A DNA stretch of 64,000 nt from Sinorhizobium chiapasense. GTDB lineage: Bacteria; Pseudomonadota; Alphaproteobacteria; Rhizobiales; Rhizobiaceae. A model generated the notes under the pieces. It did no database searches. It was not told the DNA's origin and saw only the letters and a program-made list of their open reading frames with translations. The stretch spans positions 2,991,001 through 3,055,000 of the forward strand of contig NZ_CP133148.1 of NCBI RefSeq assembly GCF_036488675.1. Direction: 5' to 3'. A program made the position numbers and the translations under genes. This document shows positions 26,417 through 35,351 of the stretch, one piece after another. The stretch's first letter is position 1. Every line of letters starts with the position of its first letter.

Positions 26417-27259
26417 ATGGCCGTGGTGGTGATTCTGGTTTTGTTGGCCGCCGGATCAGTGTTGTTCCATTTGTTGAGTCCCTGGTGGTGGACACCAATC
26501 GCCTCCAACTGGAATTACATAGACAATACTCTCATCATAACTTTCTGGATCACCGGCTTCGTCTTCGTCGCGGTTGTCCTGTTCACTGCTTATTGCGTTT
26601 TCCGGTTCCGCCATCGCCCCGGCAACCAGGCAGCCTATGAACCCGAAAACAAACGGCTCGAAGGCTGGCTCGCTGTAAGTACAACGGTTGGCGTCATCGC
26701 GATGCTGGCGCCGGGCCTTTTCGTCTGGAACCAGTTCATTACCGTCCCGGCGGCAGCGACCGAAGTCGAAGTCGTCGGCCAACAATGGCTGTGGAGTTTC
26801 CGGCTGCCGGGCAAGGACGGAAAGCTCGGAACGTCGGAAACCCGGGACGTCGCGCCCGAAAACTCGCTCGGCCTCAACCGCAACGACGCGGCTACCCTCG
26901 ACGACCTGATCATCGAAGGTGGCGAGTTGCACCTGCCGGTCGGAAAACCCGTCAAGATTCTCCTACGTTCGGTCGACGTCCTGCATGATTTCTATGTGCC
27001 GGAGTTCCGCGCCAAGATGGATATGGTGCCCGGCATGGTGACCTATTTCTGGTTCACGCCGACGCGGACAGGCACGTTCGAGATCCTCTGTGCCGAGCTC
27101 TGCGGCACCGGCCATCCGCAGATGCGCGGCACGGTGGTGGTCGACAGCGAGGCCGATTACCAGACGTGGCTCGCCGAGCAGCAGACCTTTTCGCAATTGA
27201 CCGCATCGTCCGGCGACAGCCCGAGGGCGGTCACGGCCGACGCCTCGTCGGCTCAATAG
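26417..27259 (+). CDS. coxM: Cytochrome c oxidase subunit II (alternative aa3 oxidase)
   Basis: A 280-residue subunit II with two N-terminal membrane helices (MAVVVILVLLAAGSVLFHLL and TFWITGFVFVAVVLF) and a periplasmic cupredoxin domain. The full CuA site is present: His190 (VLHDFYVPEF), Cys225, Glu227, Cys229, His233 and Met236 (LCAELCGTGHPQM). Entry of electrons from cytochrome c is expected at the conserved Trp region (GQQWLWSF). The gene order II-I-III-III-IV without assembly genes matches coxMNOP of rhizobia. A RIME element separates it from subunit I. Confidence 0.93.
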   Translation: MAVVVILVLLAAGSVLFHLLSPWWWTPIASNWNYIDNTLIITFWITGFVFVAVVLFTAYCVFRFRHRPGNQAAYEPENKRLEGWLAVSTTVGVIAMLAPGLFVWNQFITVPAAATEVEVVGQQWLWSFRLPGKDGKLGTSETRDVAPENSLGLNRNDAATLDDLIIEGGELHLPVGKPVKILLRSVDVLHDFYVPEFRAKMDMVPGMVTYFWFTPTRTGTFEILCAELCGTGHPQMRGTVVVDSEADYQTWLAEQQTFSQLTASSGDSPRAVTADASSAQ

Positions 27260-27267
27260 GAGCGCCA

Positions 27268-27367
27268 CTGCATGCTTCCTTAAATCCTGGCCGATTTAAG
27301 GACAAAAACATGCAGCAATTCAAAGTGTTACAGCGCCCTTTGCGCGTCTGATAAGACGCGCGGCGCT
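27268..27367 (-). repeat. RIME-type element (inverted copy 3) inside the cox operon
   Basis: A complete element in reverse orientation: ctgcatg, a CTTAAATC/GATTTAAG stem, then gcagcaattcaaagtgttacagcg and the GCGCGTCT-AGACGCGC stem. It occupies the gap between subunit II and I, ending about 24 bp before the coxN start and just ahead of its ribosome-binding site. Confidence 0.88.
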
Positions 27368-27390
27368 CTAGGTAGAAAGCTGGGAGGAAT

Positions 27391-29172
27391 ATGATGGTCG
27401 ACGTCCGGTCCGGTATTGGCGAAGCGGTCCCGCCCGCCGAAGTCGAGGATGTTGAACTTTATCATCCGCACAGCTGGTGGACCCGATACGTTTTCAGCCA
27501 GGACGCGAAAGTCATCGCCATCCAATACGCGACGACGGCGATCGCTATCGGCATGGTTGCGCTGGTCCTCTCGTGGCTGATGCGCCTGCAGCTCGGCTTC
27601 CCCGGCACGTTCGACTTCATTGACGCCGAGCGCTACTACCAGTTCATCACCATGCACGGGATGATCATGGTGATCTATCTGCTGACCGCGCTCTTCCTTG
27701 GCGGCTTCGGCAACTACCTCATTCCGCTGATGGTCGGCGCCCGCGACATGGTCTTTCCCTACGCGAACATGCTGAGCTACTGGATCTACCTCATCGCGGT
27801 GCTGGTGCTGGTCGCAAGCTTCTTCGCTCCCGGCGGACCGACCGGGGCCGGCTGGACGCTTTACCCGCCCCAGGCAATTTTGTCCAATACGCCCGGCGGC
27901 AAGGATTGGGGCATCATCCTGATGCTCTCTTCGCTGATCATCTTCATCATCGGCTTCACGATGGGTGGCCTCAACTACGTCGTCACGGTTCTGCAGGGCC
28001 GGGCGCGCGGCATGACGCTGATGCGCATGCCGCTGACCGTCTGGGGCATCGTCACCGCCACGGTCATGGCCCTGCTCGCCTTCCCGGCACTATTCGTCGC
28101 CTGCGTCATGATGCTCTTCGATCGATTGCTCGGCACGAGCTTCTTCATGCCGGCGATCTCCGAGATGGGCGAGCAACTGCAATATGGCGGTGGCAGCCCG
28201 ATCCTGTTCCAGCATCTCTTCTGGTTCTTCGGTCACCCGGAGGTCTACATCGTCGCGCTGCCGGCCTTCGGCATCGTTTCGGACCTCATCAGCACGCATG
28301 CACGGAAGAACATCTTCGGCTATCGCATGATGGTTTGGGCGATCGTCATCATCGGCGCGCTGTCCATGGTCGTCTGGGCGCACCACATGTACGTCAGCGG
28401 CATGAACCCCTATTTCGGCTTCTTCTTTGCCACCACGACGCTGATCATCGCAGTACCGACGGCAATCAAGGTCTACAATTGGGTACTGACGCTTTGGCGG
28501 GGCAACATCCACCTGAGCTTGCCGATGCTCTTCGCACTCGCCTTCATCGTCACCTTCGTCAACGGCGGACTTACCGGGCTTTTCCTCGGCAATGTCGTGG
28601 TGGACGTACCGCTCTCCGATACGATGTTCGTCGTCGCGCATTTCCACATGGTGATGGGCGTCGCGCCGATTCTGGTCATCTTCGGTGCGATCTATCACTG
28701 GTATCCGAAGATGACGGGGCGCATGCTCAACGAGGCGCTCGGCCAGTTGCATTTCTGGATCACCTTCCTCGGCTCCTATGCGATCTTCTTCCCGATGCAC
28801 TATGTCGGCCTCGTCGGCGTCCCGCGCCGCTACTACGAACTCGGCGAAGCGACGTTCGTGCCGGAGTCGGTGCACAGCCTCAATGCTTTCATCAGCGTCG
28901 CAGCACTCGTCGTCGGCGCCGCCCAGATCGTCTTTCTTTTCAACCTCGTCTGGAGCCTGCGCCACGGCAGGGAAGCCGGCGGCAACCCCTGGCGCGCGAC
29001 GACGCTTGAATGGCAAACGCCTGTGACACCCCCTCCGCACGGCAACTGGGGCAAGGAACTGCCGGTCGTCTATCGCTGGGCTTACGACTACAGCGTGCCC
29101 GGCGCGCCCGAGGACTTCATTCCGCAAAACCAGCCTGGGCCGGGACGCGTGACCCACGAGGCCGCCTCATGA
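27391..29172 (+). CDS. coxN: Cytochrome c oxidase subunit I (alternative aa3 oxidase)
   Basis: A 593-residue haem-copper oxidase catalytic subunit with twelve or more hydrophobic helices. The CuB and haem ligands are visible: HPEVYIVALPAFG (His and cross-linked Tyr, with the A1-type Glu), the His pair in WAHHMYVSGMNP, and VAHFHMVMG for haem a/a3. A K-channel-type Lys follows (VPTAIKVYNW). GNYLIPLMVGARDMVFPYAN is the conserved loop. It reduces oxygen and pumps protons. The start has GGGAGG upstream; its stop overlaps the start of the next gene (ATGA). Confidence 0.94.
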   Translation: MMVDVRSGIGEAVPPAEVEDVELYHPHSWWTRYVFSQDAKVIAIQYATTAIAIGMVALVLSWLMRLQLGFPGTFDFIDAERYYQFITMHGMIMVIYLLTALFLGGFGNYLIPLMVGARDMVFPYANMLSYWIYLIAVLVLVASFFAPGGPTGAGWTLYPPQAILSNTPGGKDWGIILMLSSLIIFIIGFTMGGLNYVVTVLQGRARGMTLMRMPLTVWGIVTATVMALLAFPALFVACVMMLFDRLLGTSFFMPAISEMGEQLQYGGGSPILFQHLFWFFGHPEVYIVALPAFGIVSDLISTHARKNIFGYRMMVWAIVIIGALSMVVWAHHMYVSGMNPYFGFFFATTTLIIAVPTAIKVYNWVLTLWRGNIHLSLPMLFALAFIVTFVNGGLTGLFLGNVVVDVPLSDTMFVVAHFHMVMGVAPILVIFGAIYHWYPKMTGRMLNEALGQLHFWITFLGSYAIFFPMHYVGLVGVPRRYYELGEATFVPESVHSLNAFISVAALVVGAAQIVFLFNLVWSLRHGREAGGNPWRATTLEWQTPVTPPPHGNWGKELPVVYRWAYDYSVPGAPEDFIPQNQPGPGRVTHEAAS

Positions 29173-29867
29173 CGGTCGTGTTGGTCTTCCTGGCGGTCAT
29201 CGCCGTCATCATCGCCTGGTGGCTGGCACAACAGCGACTGGCCTCGAAGCCGTGGCTGGAAGTGGGTCACGGGCACGACCGTCGCGGCATCGAGCCCGTG
29301 CCAGCTGCAAAGGTCGGTCTCGGTGTCTTTCTCGCCGTGGTCGGCGCGCTCTTCACGCTTTTCATCAGTGCCTATTTCATGCGCATGGCGTCTTCCGACT
29401 GGTCGCCGCTGCCGCTGCCGCGCTTTCTCTGGATCAACACCGCTATTCTTGCCTTGAGCAGCGCAACCCTGCATTGGGCAAAGCTCGAAGCCGAACGGCG
29501 GAACGACGAGGCGGCACGGACCAGCCTGCTCGTCGCGTTCGCGGCAGGCCTCGCCTTCCTCGTCGGACAGCTTTTCGCCTGGCGCGCGCTTTCTTCCGCC
29601 GGGTATTTTCTGACCAGCAACCCGGCCAACAGCTTTTTCTACATGCTCACCGCGATGCATGGCCTGCACATCGTCGGCGGGCTCGCGGCGCTGGGACGCG
29701 TCACCCTGCGCACTTGGGATGCGCCGATCGACCGCCGGGCGCACCTCTCCATCGGGCTTTGCGCCACCTACTGGCATTTCATGCTGGCCGTCTGGCTGGT
29801 TCTATTCGCCCTCTTTTCCGGTTGGGCCAACGACGTCGTCGATCTCTGCCGTCAATTGCTGACATAG
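29169..29867 (+). CDS. coxO: Cytochrome c oxidase subunit III-like membrane protein (first copy)
   Basis: A 232-residue membrane protein with about six hydrophobic segments. The subunit III signature is visible in FYMLTAMHGLHIVGGL and YWHFMLAVWLVLFAL. It starts with an ATG that overlaps the subunit I stop, so it is translated with it. A second subunit III-like protein follows ten bases later, so this operon carries two. In rhizobial coxMNOP loci such a pair has been described; this one is the shorter, more diverged member. Gene letter is by analogy. Confidence 0.85.
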   Translation: MTVVLVFLAVIAVIIAWWLAQQRLASKPWLEVGHGHDRRGIEPVPAAKVGLGVFLAVVGALFTLFISAYFMRMASSDWSPLPLPRFLWINTAILALSSATLHWAKLEAERRNDEAARTSLLVAFAAGLAFLVGQLFAWRALSSAGYFLTSNPANSFFYMLTAMHGLHIVGGLAALGRVTLRTWDAPIDRRAHLSIGLCATYWHFMLAVWLVLFALFSGWANDVVDLCRQLLT

Positions 29868-29877
29868 GAACGCTGAC

Positions 29878-30600
29878 ATGTCCGCTCCACTAAAGCCATC
29901 CTCCTTGGAAACGCTCCCCCGCCCATCCGGTCTCGCCGGCTTGGCGGCCGACTGGGCTTCGGACCAGCGGGCCTTCAAGAATGTCTCCTGGGGAAAGGCC
30001 ATGATGTGGATCTTCCTCCTGAGCGACACGTTCATTTTCGGCTGCTTCCTGATCGCCTACATGTCGGCGCGTATGGCGACGACCGTGCCCTGGCCGAACC
30101 CGAGCGAGGTCTTCGCACTGGAGATCGGCGGGGTCCACGTGCCGCTGATCCTGATCGCCATCATGACGTTCGTCCTGATCTCCAGCAGCGGCACCATGGC
30201 GATGGCCGTCAACTGCGGTTACCGCCGCGACCGGCGCAAGACCGCCGCGCTTATGCTCCTGACCGCGCTGTTCGGGGCCACATTCGTCGGCATGCAGGCC
30301 TTCGAATGGTCGAAGCTGATCGCCGAGGGCGTGCGGCCCTGGGGCAATCCCTGGGGGGCGGCGCAGTTCGGCTCGACCTTCTTCATGATCACCGGCTTTC
30401 ACGGCACCCACGTCACGATCGGCGTGATTTTCCTTTTGATCATCGCCCGCAAGGTCTGGCGCGGCGACTTCGACACGGAGCGGCGCGGCTTCTTCACGAG
30501 CCGCAAGGGTCATTACGAGATCGTCGAGATCACCGGCCTCTACTGGCACTTCGTCGATCTGGTCTGGGTCTTCATCTTTGCATTCTTCTATCTTTGGTGA
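29878..30600 (+). CDS. coxP: Cytochrome c oxidase subunit III (second copy)
   Basis: A 240-residue subunit III. It has the family loop FFMITGFHGTHVTIGVIFLL with conserved His residues, the FVGMQAFEWSKLI helix and a C-terminal YWHFVDLVWVFIFAFFYLW. It stabilises the catalytic core and proton uptake. It lies between the first subunit III-like gene and the small subunit IV gene with gaps of about ten bases each, so is co-transcribed. This copy is closer to standard subunit III than its neighbour. Confidence 0.9.
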   Translation: MSAPLKPSSLETLPRPSGLAGLAADWASDQRAFKNVSWGKAMMWIFLLSDTFIFGCFLIAYMSARMATTVPWPNPSEVFALEIGGVHVPLILIAIMTFVLISSSGTMAMAVNCGYRRDRRKTAALMLLTALFGATFVGMQAFEWSKLIAEGVRPWGNPWGAAQFGSTFFMITGFHGTHVTIGVIFLLIIARKVWRGDFDTERRGFFTSRKGHYEIVEITGLYWHFVDLVWVFIFAFFYLW

Positions 30601-30610
30601 GGAGGGGATC

Positions 30611-30967
30611 ATGGCTCATGCCGAGGCACATGCCACGCAACATGTGGCCCACACGGAACATCAGCAGCACCCGATCAAGCTCTATCTCCTGGTCTGGGGA
30701 CTGCTTTTCGTCCTCAGCACCTTTTCCTACCTCGTCGACTATTTCGGACTGCAGGGATATCTTCGCTGGTCGCTGATCATCATCTTCATGATGCTCAAGG
30801 CCGGCCTCATCGTCGCCGTGTTCATGCACATGGCCTGGGAACGCCTCGCGCTGATCTACGCGATTTTGCTGCCACCCCTCCTCGTCCTGGTTTTCGTGGG
30901 GATGATGGTCTCGGAGTCGACCTACGTGCTCTTGACGCGGCTCCTGTTCTTCGGCGCGGCGCCCTGA
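30611..30967 (+). CDS. Cytochrome c oxidase subunit IV-like small membrane protein
   Basis: A 118-residue protein with three hydrophobic helices (KLYLLVWGLLFVLSTFSYL, LIIIFMMLKAGLIVAVFMHM, and AILLPPLLVLVFVGMMV). The N-terminus is His-rich (MAHAEAHATQHVAHTEHQQ). It matches the bacterial prokaryotic-type IV subunit that ends cytochrome oxidase operons. The ATG follows GGAGGGG directly after the subunit III stop. Its exact role is structural; the His-rich start could bind a metal but this is speculative. Confidence 0.85.
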   Translation: MAHAEAHATQHVAHTEHQQHPIKLYLLVWGLLFVLSTFSYLVDYFGLQGYLRWSLIIIFMMLKAGLIVAVFMHMAWERLALIYAILLPPLLVLVFVGMMVSESTYVLLTRLLFFGAAP

Positions 30968-31019
30968 ACGCGATCCGCAGTGCGCCACGCGGCCACTTCC
31001 GCCCGTGGGCATGCGACGT

Positions 31020-32027
31020 TCAGGATGCTCGGACCGTTTTTACGATCTCGGCCATGACGCCATGCAGCGCGTCGCGATAGCCGTTGCGCGCCGAAGGCCC
31101 GCTCTCCTGCGAGGTCATCACGACGGTCAGTTGCAGCGACGGGACGATATAGAGCATCTGACCGCCGTAGCCCCAGGCGAAATGCACGTCCTCGCCGCCG
31201 ATCTGCCGTGCGAACCAGCCATAGCCATAGGCGTCGCCCGAGAAAACCGAATTGGTGCGCGCCTGCCATGAGAGCGCGATCCAATCTTCCGGAATGATCT
31301 GCCGGCCTTCGGCCGTCCTGCCGCGGTTGCGGTAAAGCTCTCCGAAGGCAAGCAGCGAGCGGGCGCTCATCGCCATCTGGTTGCCGCCGAGATAAATACC
31401 CTGCGGATCGCGCTCCCAGGCGCCGATCCGAAAACCGTCGACCGGACCGAGCCACTCACGCGCAAGCGCCAGGGTCGACTTGCCGCTGACTTTCGTCAGG
31501 ATCGCCGAAAGAAGATGGGTGGAGGCCGTCGAATAAAGCATCCGCCCTCCGGGCTCATCGTCGAAAGGCTGGGAGAGTGCAAATCGAACCCAGTTGCGGC
31601 TGGAGACCCAACGGCCGTAATTTGGCCCGGACATCCGCCCGAGTCCCGCCTGCATCGAAAGCAGGTTGCCGATCGTGATGTCGTTGATCCGGGGATCCGG
31701 CGATGCCGGCAGGTCGCTTTTCAAGATCGGCGCGATTTTCTGGTCCGGGCCTTCGAGCAGGCCCTTATCGATCGCAATGCCGACAAGCGCCGAAACGATG
31801 GACTTCGACGCCGACTTGATGTTGGTCGATTCCCCGGGCGTATGGCCGCGATAGCCGCGTTCCGCGACGACCTTACCGTCGCGGGCAATCACGACCGTCT
31901 TCAGCGAAGTCAGATCCTGGCGGTCCGCAAGGTCATCGAGCAACGACGGGACGGAAGGGATCTCCTGCGCGATCGCAGCCGGCAGGAACGCGAAGAACGA
32001 CAGGAAGACGGCAATCAGCTTGATCAT
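31020..32027 (-). CDS. Serine hydrolase of the beta-lactamase class C / esterase family
   Basis: A 335-residue exported protein: signal peptide (MIKLIAVFLSFFAFLPAAIA) then a penicillin-binding fold. The SxxK nucleophile motif is Ser72-Ala-Ser-Lys75 and the Tyr motif is YST (165-167) rather than YxN. WGYGGQ near the C-terminus stands for the KTG/HxG box. Such proteins are often esterases or peptidases rather than antibiotic-hydrolysing enzymes. The ATG at 32027 is preferred for giving a clean signal peptide with GAGG upstream. The gene is convergent with the cytochrome oxidase operon. Substrate unknown. Confidence 0.85.
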   Translation of the reverse strand: MIKLIAVFLSFFAFLPAAIAQEIPSVPSLLDDLADRQDLTSLKTVVIARDGKVVAERGYRGHTPGESTNIKSASKSIVSALVGIAIDKGLLEGPDQKIAPILKSDLPASPDPRINDITIGNLLSMQAGLGRMSGPNYGRWVSSRNWVRFALSQPFDDEPGGRMLYSTASTHLLSAILTKVSGKSTLALAREWLGPVDGFRIGAWERDPQGIYLGGNQMAMSARSLLAFGELYRNRGRTAEGRQIIPEDWIALSWQARTNSVFSGDAYGYGWFARQIGGEDVHFAWGYGGQMLYIVPSLQLTVVMTSQESGPSARNGYRDALHGVMAEIVKTVRAS

Positions 32028-32116
32028 GCGCCTCACCCTAGGGTGGATCCGCGACGAAATCATCACGCGGATACCAAGACTCACGCCGATTTGAAGCCGG
32101 TTTATTACGAAGCCGC

Positions 32117-32145
32117 GCTACAGCGCCGCGCGTCTCAATAGACCC
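32117..32145. repeat. Partial RIME-like remnant
   Basis: ctacagcgccgcgcgtctcaatagaccc matches only the first stem of the RIME family. It lies between the glutathione synthetase stop and the serine hydrolase promoter region. Confidence 0.4.
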
Positions 32146-32155
32146 GCGAAGACCG

Positions 32156-33100
32156 TCACCCCGCCCGCTTCGCCTCCAGCACGTCCCACACTTTTGCGGC
32201 CACGTCCGGACCACCAAGCTTCCTTACCGCGCGGATGCCGGTCGGCGCCGTCACGTTTATTTCGGTGAGCTTGTCGTCGATGACGTCGATGCCGACGAGA
32301 ATGAGCCCCTTCTCGCGGAGCGACGGACCCAAACGCTCGCAGATTTCCCGCTCCTTCTTCGTCAGGTCAGCGACGGTCGGCGCGCCGCCGCGCACCATGT
32401 TGGAGCGCAGATCGCCAGCCGCCGGCACCCGGTTCACCGCGCCCGCGAACTCGCCGTCAACGAGAAGAATGCGCTTGTCTCCGTGCTTCACGTTCGGCAG
32501 GAACTGCTGAATGACCCAGGGCTCACGGAAGGTCGTCGCGAAGATATCGTAGAGCGAGCCGTAGTTGAGATCGTCCTTGGTGAGGCGCACCACGGCTGCG
32601 CCGCCATGGCCGAAAAGCGGTTTCATGACGATGTCGCCATATTCCGCGCGGAACAGGTCAATTTCTGCCTTGTCGCGCGTGATGAGGGTCGGCGGCATCA
32701 GGTCCGAGAACTCGGTGACGAAGAGTTTCTCCGGCGCGTTGCGCACTTGGGCCGGATCGTTGACCACGAGGGCCTTGGGATGGATTTTTTCCAGGATATG
32801 GGTCGCCGCGATGTAGGACAGGTCGAATGGCGGATCCTGGCGCATGAGCACCACGTCGACGTCAGCCAGGTTCGCACGCTGCCTCTCGCCGAGCACGAAA
32901 TGGTTGCCTTTCTCGTCGCGCACTTCGACCGGTTCCAGCGCACAAAAGACATTGTCGCCGATCATCGCCAGGCGATCGGGAGTGTAGTGATAAAGCTCGT
33001 GTCCGCGCGCCTGCGCCTCCAGCATCAAGGCAAAGGCGCTATCGCCTGCGATGTTGATTGAGGAAATATGGTCCATCTGGACCGCAACTTTGAGTGCCAT
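32156..33100 (-). CDS. gshB: Glutathione synthetase
   Basis: A 314-residue ATP-grasp ligase joining glycine to gamma-glutamylcysteine. Family landmarks: the N-terminal [38 protein letters not shown], the ATP-binding [16 protein letters not shown], and the C-terminal [20 protein letters not shown]. Length and start (ATG 33100, with GAG-type site) match the family. It is a housekeeping gene that stands alone here. A partial RIME remnant lies just past its stop. Confidence 0.95.
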   Translation of the reverse strand: MALKVAVQMDHISSINIAGDSAFALMLEAQARGHELYHYTPDRLAMIGDNVFCALEPVEVRDEKGNHFVLGERQRANLADVDVVLMRQDPPFDLSYIAATHILEKIHPKALVVNDPAQVRNAPEKLFVTEFSDLMPPTLITRDKAEIDLFRAEYGDIVMKPLFGHGGAAVVRLTKDDLNYGSLYDIFATTFREPWVIQQFLPNVKHGDKRILLVDGEFAGAVNRVPAAGDLRSNMVRGGAPTVADLTKKEREICERLGPSLREKGLILVGIDVIDDKLTEINVTAPTGIRAVRKLGGPDVAAKVWDVLEAKRAG

Positions 33101-33371
33101 GGAGAGTCTCTCGGGCGAACCGCCGCCAATATGGAATTCGGGCCGGCTGGTGGTCTCGCCGGCCTCATCGAAGAAACATGCATCCGGGCCGGCACTGCCA
33201 AGGCCATTCCGCATGTCGGTGACGTGTCATCTTGAAGCACGACTTCGACCTCCGTGCAACGGTCGCAGAAGCCTTGGTGCTTGCCGGAGTATTCGCGGAG
33301 ACCTGTCGATCTCACGCAATCCCGAGCGGAATAGAAGCCGGGCGGTCGGGGCTAAGCAGCGGCTCGATGCG

Positions 33372-33821
33372 TCAGCCGGTGCGGCCGTGCCAGGGATCGG
33401 GCCCCGGCTCACGTCCGGCCGCGACCTCGGCCAGGCGGTCGAGGTAGTGGGCCCAGCCTTCCGCATGGCCTGCGCACTGCTCGGCATTGGGCAGGCCGCT
33501 GTGGGTGAGCCGCAGCAGCGTTCCGTCCGGCTGCTCGATGAGGTCGATCTCGACAAGACTCGACGCAGGCGGCACGATCTCGCTGTCGTCCCAGCCGAAG
33601 CTGTACACTAGGCGATGTACCGGCACGACCTCGCGGAAGGAGCCGCGGGCGAAGCGGGCCCCGGTGACATTGACGAGATAGAGGCCACCGGGCTCCGGCT
33701 CGACGTCTGCCTCCGTTCCCATCCAGCGCAGGATCTTTTCAGGATCGGTCAGCAGGGCGAACACCGCGGCGGGTGGCGCTGAAATGTGTGTTTCGCGACG
33801 TACAACGAGGGCCTCGGGCAT
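33372..33821 (-). CDS. SRPBCC/AHSA1-domain protein
   Basis: A 149-residue single-domain protein of the START/AHSA1 fold: HISAPPAAVFALLTDPEKIL, then WMGTEADVEPEPGGLYLVNV, ending in LTHSGLPNAEQCAGHAEGWA. These small proteins bind hydrophobic ligands or serve as Aha1-like activators or toxin-antitoxin-type partners with ArsR regulators. The ATG at 33821 follows GGGGGAG. No ArsR gene is adjacent, so the role is undetermined. Confidence 0.85.
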   Translation of the reverse strand: MPEALVVRRETHISAPPAAVFALLTDPEKILRWMGTEADVEPEPGGLYLVNVTGARFARGSFREVVPVHRLVYSFGWDDSEIVPPASSLVEIDLIEQPDGTLLRLTHSGLPNAEQCAGHAEGWAHYLDRLAEVAAGREPGPDPWHGRTG

Positions 33822-33928
33822 CGGTCTCCCCCAATGGTTGCGATATGCTGCCCGGCCCTGGTGCATGGATAAGCGTCGGGTCGGGGCCGGCCGATGATAG
33901 ACCGGCGTGGCCGACCGCGCCACACCTA

Positions 33929-34028
33929 TAGCGCCGTGCGTCATTTCAGGCACGCAAAGATCGCTGTAGCACTTTGAATTTGCTGTAGCTTTTACCCTGA
34001 AATAGTTCCGATTCAAGGAAACGTGCAG
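33929..34028 (+). repeat. RIME-type intergenic mosaic element, copy 4
   Basis: A complete but somewhat diverged copy (tagcgccgtgcgtcatttcaggcacgc, tcgctgtagcactttgaattt, then ttaccctgaaatag...ggaaacgtgcag). It lies between the SRPBCC gene and the cyclase gene. Confidence 0.8.
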
Positions 34029-34072
34029 TCGCGCGGATGACAGGTAAGCGAACGTGACGCTATGATCGCGAC

Positions 34073-35131
34073 ATGGATCTGCCCTCACCCCTTGCCTGGC
34101 TGGTCGACGAGGCCGCCGCGTCGCCCGACCCGGAGAATTTTTTGGCCGAGCTCGGCCGCCGGCTGTTGGCAGACGGTCTTCCGTTGGCCGGTGGCGCCCT
34201 GACACTGGCGGTGCCGCATCCGATCGTCGCCCGCCGCACCTGGCTGTGGCGGGCGGAGACCGGGACGGTGATCGAGGCGCTGGCTTTTGCGGCCGGTCCG
34301 TCCAGCCAGGCCGGACACGACTGGCTTGCCGGGCTTGGTCCGGTTGAGGAGAATATGGTCGGCCCGGCGCTGGACAGATTGGTGCTGGGCTGGGCCGGCA
34401 GTCGGGCGTTTAGTCCAGCCGAGATCGACCGTCTGCGCCAGGCCGCACGCTTTGCCGCCGCGCCCTTGGCTGCCTTGGCCGAACGGGCGGCACTTGCGAC
34501 GCTGCTCGAGGCCTATCTCGGTCGCCGTAGCGCCGCCCGGGTTCAGGCCGGCGCGCTCAGTCGCGGCACCGGAGAGACCATCCGTGCCGTGCTGCTTTGT
34601 ACCGATCTGCGCAACTTCACCGCCCTGTCCGAGGCGACTGAGCCCCAGGCGATGATCGCAACCCTTGACGCCTGGTTCGACCGCGTCGCCGGGGCAATAC
34701 ACGCCTTCGGGGGCGAAGTGCTGAAATTCATGGGCGATGGCCTGCTGGCGATCTTTCCCGTTTCCAGCACACCGGCCGAGGCCTGTGGAGCGGCATTGCG
34801 CGCGGTCGTCGCCGCCCGCGCCGGCATGGCCCATCTCGATGCCACGCGTGAGGCGCAGGGGTTGGCGCCGCTGCCCTTCGGCGTGGCGCTGCATCTCGGC
34901 GAGATATTGTGGGGCAATATCGGCGCGGCCGACCGACTGGATTTCACCGCCATCGGCCCCGCGGTCAACCTGGTCAGCCGGTTGGAAGGGCTGTGCCGGC
35001 CGCTTGGCAAGTCGGTGCTGATCTCGGGTGCGGTCGCCGGCGAGACCACCACACCGCTGGTGCCGCTTGGCGAACACGTGTTGCGCGGCATCGCGACACC
35101 CTGCGCTGTCTTCACGCTGCCGGATGCTTGA
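34073..35131 (+). CDS. Class III adenylate/guanylate cyclase
   Basis: A 352-residue protein with an unassigned N-terminal half (1-160) and a C-terminal class III cyclase domain. The complete catalytic set is visible: metal Asp178 (CTDLRNFTALSE) and Asp222 (KFMGDGLLAIF), purine-specifying Lys218 and Asp290 (DFTAIGPAVN), and transition-state Asn299 and Arg303 (NLVSRLE). Lys plus Asp at the base-specificity positions indicates ATP, giving cAMP. No membrane helix or known sensor is evident. Codon choice is extremely GC-rich compared with neighbours. RIME elements lie on both sides in the same orientation. The signal it reads is unknown. Confidence 0.9.
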   Translation: MDLPSPLAWLVDEAAASPDPENFLAELGRRLLADGLPLAGGALTLAVPHPIVARRTWLWRAETGTVIEALAFAAGPSSQAGHDWLAGLGPVEENMVGPALDRLVLGWAGSRAFSPAEIDRLRQAARFAAAPLAALAERAALATLLEAYLGRRSAARVQAGALSRGTGETIRAVLLCTDLRNFTALSEATEPQAMIATLDAWFDRVAGAIHAFGGEVLKFMGDGLLAIFPVSSTPAEACGAALRAVVAARAGMAHLDATREAQGLAPLPFGVALHLGEILWGNIGAADRLDFTAIGPAVNLVSRLEGLCRPLGKSVLISGAVAGETTTPLVPLGEHVLRGIATPCAVFTLPDA

Positions 35132-35239
35132 GCGGTCATCGCGGTACATCGTCCGATCGTTCGCCTTGGCGACGAATGGTATGCCTGTATCCCGAGCCGG
35201 ATTTGTGCCACGAAGCAATGGCTGCAACATCACACCTTT

Positions 35240-35338
35240 ACAGCGCCGCGCGTCCAATCGGACGCGCGGCGCTGTAGCACTTTGAAGTGCTGCATGATTT
35301 TGTCCTTAAACCGATTCCGATTTAAGGAATCATGCAGT
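35240..35338 (+). repeat. RIME-type intergenic mosaic element, copy 5
   Basis: The clearest copy: a long perfect stem cagcgccgcgcgtcc/ggacgcgcggcgctg, then tagcactttgaagtgctgcatg, then ccttaaaccg...cgatttaagg and aatcatgcag. It separates the cyclase and LLM oxidoreductase genes. Confidence 0.9.
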
Positions 35339-35351
35339 AGGCTGCACAACC

